A stretch of DNA of 64,000 bases from Silanimonas sp. (GTDB lineage: Bacteria; Pseudomonadota; Gammaproteobacteria; Xanthomonadales; Xanthomonadaceae): assembly GCA_026005095.1 (NCBI GenBank), contig BPKK01000006.1, forward strand, positions 1 to 64,000, read 5' to 3'. This document shows, piece by piece, positions 1 through 8,181 of this stretch (positions are counted from its first letter, which is position 1; every line of letters begins with the position of its first letter). The position numbers and the translations under genes were made by a program. The notes under the pieces are model-generated. The model saw only the letters and a list, made by a program, of their open reading frames with translations, was not told the origin of the DNA and ran no database searches.

Positions 1-993
1 CTCGGGGTGCTGGCCGTGCTGCTCGCCGGGCTGTGGCGCCAGCCCCTGGTGCTGGCCAAGAGCGCCATCGCGCTGTGGCGCGGTCTGGCCGCCCTGCCGG
101 CCATCCGCCGCTTCGATCCGCAGTGGCTGCACGCCCACTGGGCCACCTATCCCTCGACCGTGGCCTGGGCGCTCTCCCGCCTCGCCGGCATCCCGTTCTC
201 CTTCACTGCCCACGCCCACGACATCTTCGTCGACGACCAGCTCATCGCTCCGAAGCTCGCCGATGCCGCGCTGGCCGTGACCATCTCCCGCTACAACGTG
301 AAGCACCTCGCCCGCTGGGGCGGCGATGCCCTGGGGGACCGGTTGCAGGTGGTGCACTGTGGCGTGGACCTCGAGACCCTGCCCCTGGTGCTCGAGGGGA
401 GGGCGCCACGCCGGGTGCTGGCGGTGGGCCGGCTCGATCCGATCAAGGGCTTCGACGTGTTGCTGGCCGCGTTGGGGCAGCTCCGGCGCCGGGGCGTCGA
501 CTTTGAGTGCACGCTGGTCGGCGAGGGGCCGGAGCGCCCGGCGCTGGAGGCCCTGCGCCGGCGCGAAGGGCTGGAAGCGCAGCTGTTGCTCGCGGGCGCG
601 CGGCCGCAGGAGGCAGTGCGCGAGGCCCTGCTCGAGGCCGCGGTGTTCGTGATGCCGAGCGTGGTCACGCCCGAAGGCAACCAGGACGGCATCCCGGTGG
701 CGCTGATGGAAGCCATGGCCTCCGGGGCGGCGGTGGTCGCCACCCGGGTATCCGGCCTGCCGGAACTGGTCGAGGACGGCCACAACGGCCTGCTCGTGCC
801 GCCACGCGACCCGGCGGCGCTCGCCGCCGCGATCGAACGCCTGCTGGCCGACCCGGCACTGCGGCGCCGGCTGGGTGCAGCCGCACGGGAGACCGTGGCC
901 CGCCATTTCGACGCCCGCAACGAAGCCGACCGCCTGCTGGCCCTGATCGCCGGGCGCCTGCCGCTGGACGGGGAGCTGGCCCATGCGCGCTGA
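1..993 (+). CDS. GT4 glycosyltransferase, 5' truncated by window edge
   Basis: Family 4 (GT-B fold) glycosyltransferase, expected to add a sugar to a lipid-linked surface glycan at the cytoplasmic face of the inner membrane. The reading frame is open to base 1, so the N-terminus lies outside the window; the first in-window start-like codon (GTG at 7) is not assumed to be real. About 330 residues are visible. The C-terminal Rossmann half is clear: VGEGPERPAL, then the donor-sugar region GIPVALMEAM, then the PELVEDGHNGLLVPP loop. The first acidic residue of the usual EX7E motif is Asp here (DGIPVALME). The stop overlaps the next start by 11 bases, so the two are probably cotranslated. Sugar specificity cannot be read from the sequence. 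Confidence 0.88.
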   Translation, partial: LGVLAVLLAGLWRQPLVLAKSAIALWRGLAALPAIRRFDPQWLHAHWATYPSTVAWALSRLAGIPFSFTAHAHDIFVDDQLIAPKLADAALAVTISRYNVKHLARWGGDALGDRLQVVHCGVDLETLPLVLEGRAPRRVLAVGRLDPIKGFDVLLAALGQLRRRGVDFECTLVGEGPERPALEALRRREGLEAQLLLAGARPQEAVREALLEAAVFVMPSVVTPEGNQDGIPVALMEAMASGAAVVATRVSGLPELVEDGHNGLLVPPRDPAALAAAIERLLADPALRRRLGAAARETVARHFDARNEADRLLALIAGRLPLDGELAHAR

Positions 994-2110
994 GCGGGTG
1001 CTGGTGGTGAGCGACGAGATGGAAGTGGGGGGAAGCCAGCGCCAGATCGTGCACCTGCTGCGCGGCCTGCATGCCCGCGGGCGGGCAGTGTCGCTGCTGT
1101 ACTTCCGCAAGGCCTCGCATCTCGTCGCCGAACTGGAAGGGGAGGGCATCCCGGTGCACTGCATTCCCAAGCGGGGCGCCATCGATCCTCGCTTCCTGCT
1201 CGCGCTCTGGCGTTTCCTGCGGCAGGGCCGATTCGACGTGGTGCATGCCTTCTCGATCACCGCCGAGCTTTGGGTGTGGCTCGCCCTGCGGCTGGTGCCG
1301 GGCACCCGCTTCGTCGGTTCGGTGCGGGGGCTCGGGCTTTCCGGACCGGCCTGGCACTGGCGGGCCAAACGCTGGATCTGCCGCAGCGCGGCGGCCGTGA
1401 TCTCGAATTCGAGGGCCGGAGCGGCGCTGGTGGCCGGGCGCTGCGGCCTTCCCGTCAGCGGTTTTGACATCGTGCCGAATGGTCTCGACCTGCCGCCGCC
1501 GCCCTCGCCACAGGGCCGTCAGGTGGCACGGGAGGCACTGGGGGTCGCTGCGTGGCAGCCGCTGGTGCTGTTCGTCGGCCGGCTGGTGCCGGAGAAGGAC
1601 CTGGAAGGGCTTCTGGAAGCCTTCGCCCGTCCGGAACTCGCCGGGGAGGCCGTGCTCTGGCTGGCCGGCGAAGGGCCGGAGCGGCCCCGGCTCGAGGCAA
1701 GGATCGCCGCCCTCGGCCTCGCGGAGCGGGTGCATCTGCTGGGCGAGCGCACCGACACCCTGCGGCTGATGCAGGCAGCCGATCTCCTCGTCCTGCCCTC
1801 GCGCGAGGAAGGGCTGTCGAACGTGCTGCTGGAGGCCATGGGCAACGGTCTGCCAGTGGTGGCCACAGCCGTGGGCGGCACCCCCGAGCTGATCGAGGAC
1901 GGCCACACCGGATTCCTGGTGCCGGGCGGCGATGTCCGGGCCCTGGCCGCGGCCATCGCCAGTCTGCTGGCTGATGCGACGGCACGGCAGCGGCTGGGCG
2001 CGGCGGCGCGCCGCCGTGCCGAGGCGGCTTTCTCCCTCGACGCCATGGTCGAGGCCACGGCGGCGGTATACGACCGCTGCCTTGCTTCGCCGCGGAGGGC
2101 CCTGGCATGA
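983..2110 (+). CDS. GT4 glycosyltransferase
   Basis: Retaining family 4 glycosyltransferase of 375 residues, the usual length. The N-terminal domain has the GGSQRQ loop (about residues 15-20) seen in GT4 enzymes that act on lipid-linked oligosaccharides. The C-terminal donor domain has LVPEKDLEGLLEAF, an intact EX7E motif in EEGLSNVLLEAM (about residue 274 on) and PELIEDGHTGFLV. No signal peptide or membrane segment is present, so it is expected at the inner face of the cytoplasmic membrane. It overlaps the upstream glycosyltransferase by 11 bases and the downstream asparagine-synthase-like gene by 4 (ATGA), which argues for one mRNA. Donor and acceptor are unknown. Confidence 0.92.
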   Translation: MRAERVLVVSDEMEVGGSQRQIVHLLRGLHARGRAVSLLYFRKASHLVAELEGEGIPVHCIPKRGAIDPRFLLALWRFLRQGRFDVVHAFSITAELWVWLALRLVPGTRFVGSVRGLGLSGPAWHWRAKRWICRSAAAVISNSRAGAALVAGRCGLPVSGFDIVPNGLDLPPPPSPQGRQVAREALGVAAWQPLVLFVGRLVPEKDLEGLLEAFARPELAGEAVLWLAGEGPERPRLEARIAALGLAERVHLLGERTDTLRLMQAADLLVLPSREEGLSNVLLEAMGNGLPVVATAVGGTPELIEDGHTGFLVPGGDVRALAAAIASLLADATARQRLGAAARRRAEAAFSLDAMVEATAAVYDRCLASPRRALA

Positions 2111-3936
2111 GTGCAGTCCTCCACTCTGGAGGAGAAACCGGTGCGGCCACGCGCCGGCTCACGGGGATCCTCTCGGTGCGCACGGCCCCCGGCCCGGCCG
2201 TGGGGCACTGGCTGGCCACGTCTGGCCCTGCCGCCGGACCGACGGATGCCGGCGGTGCCCTGGCGTTCGAGACCGGAGGCAGGGCCCAGGTGCTGGAGTC
2301 CGGCCCGGTCCGGGTCGTTGGCCTGTTCGACCTGGTCGAGGGCGATCCCGCTGGCCTGCTTGGCCCCACCCCGGAGGCCGTTTGGCCGGGCTGGCGCGGG
2401 CGTTTTGCCTTCCTGCGTGAGGATGCCCGGAGTGGCGAACGGCTCGCCGTGACCGACCATTTCGGCACCCTGCCGCTGTTCCATGCCCGGCGGGGGACGC
2501 GGCTTGCCTTCGCCTCGCACTTGCGGCCGCTGCTGGCGCTGCCCTGGATCGAGGCCAGCATCGATCCTGTCGCGGTCTACCATTTCCTCAACTTCGCCTG
2601 TGTGCCTTCGCCGCTCAGCATCGTCCGCGGGATAGGGCGCCTGCCCCCCGCCAGCCTGCTGCGCTGGCGGGAAGGGCAGGAGCACCAGGAGCGCTGGTGG
2701 CGGCCGGTTTACCCCGAGGACCTGGAGGGAGAAGAGGCGATGCTCGCGGCGGAATTGCGCGAGCGCATCGTCGCTGCCATCCACCGCTACCGCCCGCAGG
2801 GCGGAGACTGGGGCACCTTCCTCAGCGGTGGCACTGACAGCTCCACCATCACCACCGTGCTGGCAGCGCAGCATCCCGGCGAGGTGGTGCACAGCCATTC
2901 GATCGGTTTTGCCGAGCCGGGCTACGACGAACTGGCCTTTGCCCGCATTGCTGCGTCTGCCTGCGGTGCCCAGGGGCATTTCGGCAGCATCGACGAGGCC
3001 GAGACGCTGGCCGTGCTGCCGCGCCTGCACGAACTATTCGACCAGCCCTTCGGCAACGCCTCGGCCGTTCCCACTCTGGCCTGCGCGGCCATGGCGGCCG
3101 GGGAGGGAAGGCGGCTCCTGGTGGCCGGCGATGGCGGCGACGAGATCTTCGGCGGCAACGAACGCTACGCGAAGGACCAGGTGATGCAGCGCTTCTATGC
3201 CCTTCCCGGGGCAGTGAAACGCCTGGGTCGGGCCTTTGGGCGGCGGCTTGGTGGCGGCTCCGTGCGCTTTCTCAATCGCATCGACAATTTCACCCGTCGC
3301 GCCAGCCTGCCGAACCCCGATCGCTTCTACACCGATGATGCCTTCGCCTCGGAATGCTTCGAGGCACTGCTGGCCCCGGTCCTGCGCTCGCAGCTCAGGC
3401 CCGACCTGTCGTTGGAGTTCCTGCGCGGTCTGTATGCTGGCGGCGACGCGCGTAGCGAATTGCACCGCCTGATGGCTTTGGACCTGGAACTCGCCATCGC
3501 CCGCAACGACCTGGTGAAGGTAGATGGCGCGACCCGGCATGCCGGCGTAGGAGTGCGTTTCCCCTTCCTCGATCCCGACCTCGTCGCCTGGACCGGCCGG
3601 CTCCCGGCCCGCTGGAAGGTGCGCGGGCTCGAGAAGCGCGTACTGTTCAGGCGCGCCACCGCCGATCTCCTTCCCCCCGCCATCCTCGCCAAGCCGAAGC
3701 AGGGCTTCGGCCTGCCGATCAGTGTCTGGATGCGCGAGCGGCCGGCCTTCCGCGAGTGGCTGCGCGAGCTGCTGCTCTCTTCCCGCACCCGCGAGCGTGG
3801 CTGGTTCGAGCCGGGCTACGTGGCGAAGCTGTTCGAACGCCACCAGATCGGCAGCTGGGACTATTCCGCGCCGCTCTGGTCGCTGGCCGTACTGGAGCTC
3901 TGGATGCGCCACAACCTCGACGGGAGGCCGGCATGA
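2107..3936 (+). CDS. Asparagine synthase-like protein lacking the glutaminase cysteine
   Basis: 609-residue protein with the AsnB architecture: an N-terminal Ntn-hydrolase-like domain and a C-terminal ATP-pyrophosphatase synthase domain. The synthase half keeps the PP-loop FLSGGTDSS (about residues 239-247), GDGGDEIFGGNERY (about 341) and KQGFGLPISVW near the end. The glutaminase half is degenerate. The chain does not begin Met-Cys; the position equivalent to MCGI appears to be LTGIL about 19 residues in, so the nucleophilic cysteine is gone. It probably forms an amide or amidine-type bond without using glutamine directly, or takes ammonia from a partner. It starts on an ATGA overlap in a polysaccharide operon, so a glycan amidation role is likely. 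An intact homologue is encoded two genes downstream. Confidence 0.85.
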   Translation: MSAVLHSGGETGAATRRLTGILSVRTAPGPAVGHWLATSGPAAGPTDAGGALAFETGGRAQVLESGPVRVVGLFDLVEGDPAGLLGPTPEAVWPGWRGRFAFLREDARSGERLAVTDHFGTLPLFHARRGTRLAFASHLRPLLALPWIEASIDPVAVYHFLNFACVPSPLSIVRGIGRLPPASLLRWREGQEHQERWWRPVYPEDLEGEEAMLAAELRERIVAAIHRYRPQGGDWGTFLSGGTDSSTITTVLAAQHPGEVVHSHSIGFAEPGYDELAFARIAASACGAQGHFGSIDEAETLAVLPRLHELFDQPFGNASAVPTLACAAMAAGEGRRLLVAGDGGDEIFGGNERYAKDQVMQRFYALPGAVKRLGRAFGRRLGGGSVRFLNRIDNFTRRASLPNPDRFYTDDAFASECFEALLAPVLRSQLRPDLSLEFLRGLYAGGDARSELHRLMALDLELAIARNDLVKVDGATRHAGVGVRFPFLDPDLVAWTGRLPARWKVRGLEKRVLFRRATADLLPPAILAKPKQGFGLPISVWMRERPAFREWLRELLLSSRTRERGWFEPGYVAKLFERHQIGSWDYSAPLWSLAVLELWMRHNLDGRPA

Positions 3937-5060
3937 GCCTCGCCGTGCTGATGCTGCTGGAAGGCAGCTTTCCGGCCATGGGGGGCGCGGAGCGCCAGCT
4001 CGAGACCCTGGCCCGCGCCCTGCTCGCACAGGGCTATGCGGTCTCGGTGCTGGTGCCGCGCCTGCACCCCGGCCAGCCGGCGGGAAGCGACCGGCACGGC
4101 CCGCTTCCGGTTTTCCGCATCGCCTATCCTCAGGTGCGCTTGTTCGGAACCCTGGTGCTGCTGCTGCGCCTTGCCTGGTTCCTGGTGGCCCGGCGCCACG
4201 AATACGACGCCATCCATGTGCACATCGCCCACAACATGGGGGCGGTGGCGTCCCTGGTCGGGCGCTTGCTCGGCAAGCCGGTAGTGGTGAAGTTCTCCGG
4301 ATGGTGGGAGCAGGAAAAGGGCTGCCTGCGTCCCGCAGGTGGGGCAGGGGCGGCCCTGGCCCGCTGGATGCTGCGCCGTGCCTCGGCGGTGCAGGGCATC
4401 AGTACCCGGATCATTGCCGAACTGGCGGCGCGCGGTTTCTCCCCCCGGCGCCTGCACTGGCTGCCGAATGGCGTGCCCATGGACCGCTTTGCCAGCATCC
4501 GGCGGCCGCCCGGCGGCTGTGTGCCGCCCACCGTGCTCTTCGTCGGCCGCCTGGTGCCGGAGAAAGGGCTCGACACCCTGCTGGCGGCCTGGGCCCAGGC
4601 CCGGCGTCCGCCGGGCTGGCGTCTCCGGTTGGTGGGCGAGGGACCGCTGCGGGCCGCGCTCGAAGCGCAGGCACGGGCGCTCGGCATCGCAGGCAGCGTC
4701 GAGTTGCCGGGGCAGAGCGAACGGGTGGAGGAAGACCTGGCCAGGGCCGATCTCGGCGTGCTGCCCTCACGTTTCGAGGGCCTGAGCAACACTCTGCTGG
4801 AAGGCATGGCCGCGGGCCTGCCGATGCTGGCCAGCCGGATCAGCGGTAATGAGGACTTCGTGGTGCCGGGCCGCAATGGCTGGCTGTTCGAGCCCGGCGA
4901 CGTGGCGGGCCTGGCTGCGGCGCTCTCGGCGGCGATGGCATTGCCGGCGGCGGCGCGCCAGACCATGGGCGAGGCCGCGCGTGCCGATGTGCTGGCCAAG
5001 GCCTCGGTGCCGGCGGTGATCGGGCAGCTCCTGCCGCTCTATCGCGGGACGAAGGCCTGA
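3933..5060 (+). CDS. GT4 glycosyltransferase
   Basis: Family 4 glycosyltransferase of 375 residues. The ATG at 3933 is chosen because it overlaps the upstream stop (ATGA) and gives a normal N-terminus with the acceptor loop GGAERQLETLARALL at about residues 14-28; the same frame extends further upstream, but only as an overlap with the previous gene. The C-terminal domain shows LFVGRLVPEKGLDTLL, LVGEGPLRAAL and the EX7E motif in FEGLSNTLLEGMAAGLP. It is soluble or peripheral and should act on the lipid-linked repeat unit. The stop overlaps the start of the next gene by one base (TGATG). The substrate is not predictable. Confidence 0.92.
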   Translation: MSLAVLMLLEGSFPAMGGAERQLETLARALLAQGYAVSVLVPRLHPGQPAGSDRHGPLPVFRIAYPQVRLFGTLVLLLRLAWFLVARRHEYDAIHVHIAHNMGAVASLVGRLLGKPVVVKFSGWWEQEKGCLRPAGGAGAALARWMLRRASAVQGISTRIIAELAARGFSPRRLHWLPNGVPMDRFASIRRPPGGCVPPTVLFVGRLVPEKGLDTLLAAWAQARRPPGWRLRLVGEGPLRAALEAQARALGIAGSVELPGQSERVEEDLARADLGVLPSRFEGLSNTLLEGMAAGLPMLASRISGNEDFVVPGRNGWLFEPGDVAGLAAALSAAMALPAAARQTMGEAARADVLAKASVPAVIGQLLPLYRGTKA

Positions 5061-6916
5061 TGTGCGGCATCGTGGGCTTCGCCGCCACCCCAGGGCAGGC
5101 GGCACCGTCGTCGGCCGTGGGCGAGGCGATGACGGCTGCGATCCTCCATCGCGGCCCGGACGATGGCGGGGTCTACCGCGAGGAGGCCGTGCTGCTCGGC
5201 ATGCGCCGGCTCGCCATCATCGACCTTGCCGGCGGCCACCAGCCCATGCAGTCCGCCGATGGCCGGCGCGTGCTGGTGTTCAACGGCGAGATCTACAACT
5301 TCCGCCGCCTGCGTGCCGAGCTCGCGACCCTCGGCCACGCTTTCCGCACGGATTCCGACTCGGAGGTGATCCTCGCCGCCTACGCCGCCTGGGGCGAGGC
5401 CGCCGTGGCCCGGCTGGAGGGCATGTTCGCCTTCGCCCTGTGGGACCGGGACCGCCGGCAGCTGCTGCTCGCCCGGGATCGCCTCGGCAAGAAGCCCCTG
5501 TTCCTGTGGGAGAGCGGGCAGGGCATCGGCTTTGCCAGCGAACTGAAGTCGCTGCTCGCCCTGCCGAGCTTCCCGCGTGAGATCGATGCCTCGGTGCTGC
5601 CGGGTTACTTCGCCTTCGGCTATGTGCCGAGCCCGCGTTCGGTGTTCCGGAACGTGCGTAAGCTGCCGCCCGGGCATTACGCCGTGTTCCGTGAGGGGCG
5701 GATTACAGAAACGCCTTACTGGACTTTGGAGAGCACACCGGGTTTTGCCGGTAGCGAGGCCGAGGCCCTCGAGGAACTGCACCGCCGGCTGGCAGCGGCG
5801 GTGGAAGACCGGCTGGTGTCCGACGTGCCCTTCGGCGCCTTCCTCAGCGGCGGGCTCGATTCCAGCGTGGTCGTCGCGCTGATGGCCGAGCGTATGGCGA
5901 TGCCGGTCAGGACCTTCTCCATCGGCTTTGAGGAGGCGCGCTACAGCGAGCTTTCCGACGCCCGCCGGGTGGCCCGTCACCTCGGCACCGAACACCACGA
6001 ACTGGTGGTGCGGCCGGAGGCCACCGCCCTGGTGGAGCGGCTGGTCTGGCATCTCGACGAGCCCTTTGCCGATTCCTCGGCCCTGCCCACCTACCTCGTC
6101 GCCGAACTCGCCCGACCCCACGTGAAGATGGTGCTCTCCGGCGATGGCGGCGACGAGGCCTTCGCCGGCTACGAGCGCTACCGGAAGTTCTTGGCGCTCG
6201 AGCGGCTGGGCGCGGTGCGTCCACTCGCTGCCCGGAGCTTTGGCCTTGCCGGGCGGTGGCTACCGGGGCAGTTCGGGCAGCGCCTGCGGCGTCTCGCCGA
6301 ACGCCTTTCCGAGGGTTTTCCCGACAGCTACCTTAGCGGCGTGGCCCTGTCGCGGCCGGCGGAACTGCGTGCCCTGCTGGGGGCTGCCGGGGACGAGGGC
6401 TATGCCGTGCTGCATCCGCTGTTCCGGCCTGAAGACCGCCGCCCCATGCTGGACCGCATCGTCGAGGCCGACATCCGCAGCTACCTTCTGGACGACATCC
6501 TGGTCAAGCTCGACCGCATGACCATGGCCGCTTCCATTGAGGGCAGGGCGCCACTGCTCGACCATCGGGTACTGGAGTTCGCGGTGCGCCTGCCGGTCTC
6601 TCTGCGGCTGCGCCATGGCCGGGGGAAATACCTGCTGCGGCAGCTGGCACGGCGCTGGCTGCTTTCCGACATCCTCGACAAGCCCAAGCAGGGCTTCGCC
6701 ATTCCCTTGCCGGAATGGTTCCGCGGCAGGCTCGGCACGATGGCGGCCGACGTCTTCGCCAGCCGGGCCTTTCGTGAGCGCGGCTGGCTCGATCCCGGCG
6801 TGGCAGACCGCCTGCTCTTGGCGCACCGGCGTGGCACGGCGGAGCATTCCGAGCCGCTCTGGCAACTGCTGGTGCTGGAACTCTGGGCGCGTCGCTTCCT
6901 GGATGGACGGCCATGA
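5060..6916 (+). CDS. asnB: Asparagine synthase (glutamine-hydrolysing) family amidotransferase
   Basis: Complete class II glutamine amidotransferase/asparagine synthase of 618 residues. It begins MCGIVGF, with Cys2 as the glutaminase nucleophile, followed by HRGPDDGG and FNGEIYNFR. The synthase domain has FLSGGLDSS (about residues 259-267), SGDGGDEAFAGYERY and KPKQGFAIPLPEWF. Glutamine-derived ammonia should be channelled to an ATP-activated carboxylate, either aspartate or, as often proposed for copies inside exopolysaccharide clusters, a uronic acid or other glycan carboxyl group. Its position between a glycosyltransferase and an O-antigen-ligase-like polymerase favours the glycan role. It may also supply ammonia to the cysteine-less paralogue encoded at 2107; that is speculation. 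Confidence 0.93.
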   Translation: MCGIVGFAATPGQAAPSSAVGEAMTAAILHRGPDDGGVYREEAVLLGMRRLAIIDLAGGHQPMQSADGRRVLVFNGEIYNFRRLRAELATLGHAFRTDSDSEVILAAYAAWGEAAVARLEGMFAFALWDRDRRQLLLARDRLGKKPLFLWESGQGIGFASELKSLLALPSFPREIDASVLPGYFAFGYVPSPRSVFRNVRKLPPGHYAVFREGRITETPYWTLESTPGFAGSEAEALEELHRRLAAAVEDRLVSDVPFGAFLSGGLDSSVVVALMAERMAMPVRTFSIGFEEARYSELSDARRVARHLGTEHHELVVRPEATALVERLVWHLDEPFADSSALPTYLVAELARPHVKMVLSGDGGDEAFAGYERYRKFLALERLGAVRPLAARSFGLAGRWLPGQFGQRLRRLAERLSEGFPDSYLSGVALSRPAELRALLGAAGDEGYAVLHPLFRPEDRRPMLDRIVEADIRSYLLDDILVKLDRMTMAASIEGRAPLLDHRVLEFAVRLPVSLRLRHGRGKYLLRQLARRWLLSDILDKPKQGFAIPLPEWFRGRLGTMAADVFASRAFRERGWLDPGVADRLLLAHRRGTAEHSEPLWQLLVLELWARRFLDGRP

Positions 6917-8181
6917 TCCTGCGCCTGTTGCTGGCGGTATTGCTGGTCTACACCGTCAACCAGTACCACTTCGACATCGACCTTGGCATTCCCGGGGTGA
7001 ATGTCATCAACCTCGTCTTCGGCGCGGCCCTGCTGGCCCTGGGGCTGGGGGGGCTGCCATCGGGCCTGCCCCGGCCCATGCTCGGTGGCGCCCTTCGCTT
7101 CTACTTCCTGGCGCTCGCCCTGGCCACCGTCGTTGCCATGGCCTTCCGGCCGCAGTCGCCGATCGAGGACCTGACCTACCTCAAGACCCTGCTGTTCTAT
7201 CCGCTCTACTACTTCCTCTTCTACTACGCGGTGCGCGACCGCCGCACCGTCCGCCTGCTGGTGCTACTGGTGCTGTTCGTGGCCCTGGTGGCCGGGCTGG
7301 AAGCGATCCGCGAGGGCTTCAGTTACGGCTTCGGCGGTTATTCCGACACCCACCGCGCTTCCGGTCCCTTCGGCCCGGACTACCGGAACGCCAACCGCGC
7401 CGGCGTGTTCTACGCCATGTTCCTGCCCCTGTTTGCGGCACCGGCCTTCTTCCTCAAAGGGCAGCCGATCTGGCGCCTCGCCGCGCTCGGCGGGGGGCTG
7501 GTGCTGGCTGCCGCGATCCTTTTCACCTACTCGCGGCAGAGTTACTTCATCGCCCTGCTGGTCCTACTCCTCGTCAGTCTGCGCAAGGGGCCTTGGACGA
7601 CCCTGCTGTGTGCCGCGGCGTTGGCGTTCGCCATTCCCCACCTGCCGGAGGGCGTCACCCAGCGCGTGCAAGAGACCCAGCAGGTCGGCGAGTATGGCGA
7701 GGAGCAGGTAGACGACAGCACTGCCAGTCGCTGGGACATTTGGGCCGGGGCGCTCAGGATGTGGAGCGAGCACCCGATGGGCGTGGGCGCCAACCGTTTC
7801 AAGGGCTTGATCGGCCAGTACTCGAACTATCCGGGCAAGGATGCCCACAACTACTTCGTGCTGACCCTGGCCGAGGCCGGCATCATCGGCCTTTTCGCCC
7901 TGCTGCTGCTGGTGCTGGCGCTCTGGCGGCTCTCGAAAGCCCTGCTGCTGCGCGCCCGCGACCCAGAATCGCTGGCACTGGCCCGGGGGTTCCGGGTGGC
8001 AGTGCTGGCCATGGTCCTGGGCAATCTCTACGGCAGCCCGTTTCCGGAGGGCTCGGTGATGGGCATGTTCTGGGCGCTGGCGGCCCTGCTCGAGCGCGGC
8101 AGCCAGCTCGCTGCAGCATCGCAGGCCCCTGCGGTACCGGCGCGGCGGCCAGTCTGGCGCCAGCGCGGGTGGGCGCCATGA
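6913..8181 (+). CDS. O-antigen ligase / Wzy-like polymerase membrane protein
   Basis: 422-residue polytopic inner-membrane protein with roughly ten hydrophobic segments. The Wzy_C-type signature lies in the C-terminal half: GVGANRFKGLIGQYSNY, then the large periplasmic loop motif DAHNYFVLTLAEAGIIGLF. Family members either polymerise lipid-linked repeat units or ligate glycans to lipid A-core or to protein; sequence alone does not separate these. The start overlaps the asparagine synthase stop by 4 bases (ATGA), and the C-terminus overlaps the flippase gene by 4 bases. Adjacency to a flippase supports a Wzx/Wzy-like export route in which this is the polymerase. Confidence 0.88.
   Translation: MILRLLLAVLLVYTVNQYHFDIDLGIPGVNVINLVFGAALLALGLGGLPSGLPRPMLGGALRFYFLALALATVVAMAFRPQSPIEDLTYLKTLLFYPLYYFLFYYAVRDRRTVRLLVLLVLFVALVAGLEAIREGFSYGFGGYSDTHRASGPFGPDYRNANRAGVFYAMFLPLFAAPAFFLKGQPIWRLAALGGGLVLAAAILFTYSRQSYFIALLVLLLVSLRKGPWTTLLCAAALAFAIPHLPEGVTQRVQETQQVGEYGEEQVDDSTASRWDIWAGALRMWSEHPMGVGANRFKGLIGQYSNYPGKDAHNYFVLTLAEAGIIGLFALLLLVLALWRLSKALLLRARDPESLALARGFRVAVLAMVLGNLYGSPFPEGSVMGMFWALAALLERGSQLAAASQAPAVPARRPVWRQRGWAP

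Noticed and set aside
6537-8177. Upstream extension of the flippase frame by 547 codons
   Set aside because: The extension is a shadow of the asparagine synthase and O-antigen-ligase genes; flippase similarity begins exactly at the ATG at 8178.
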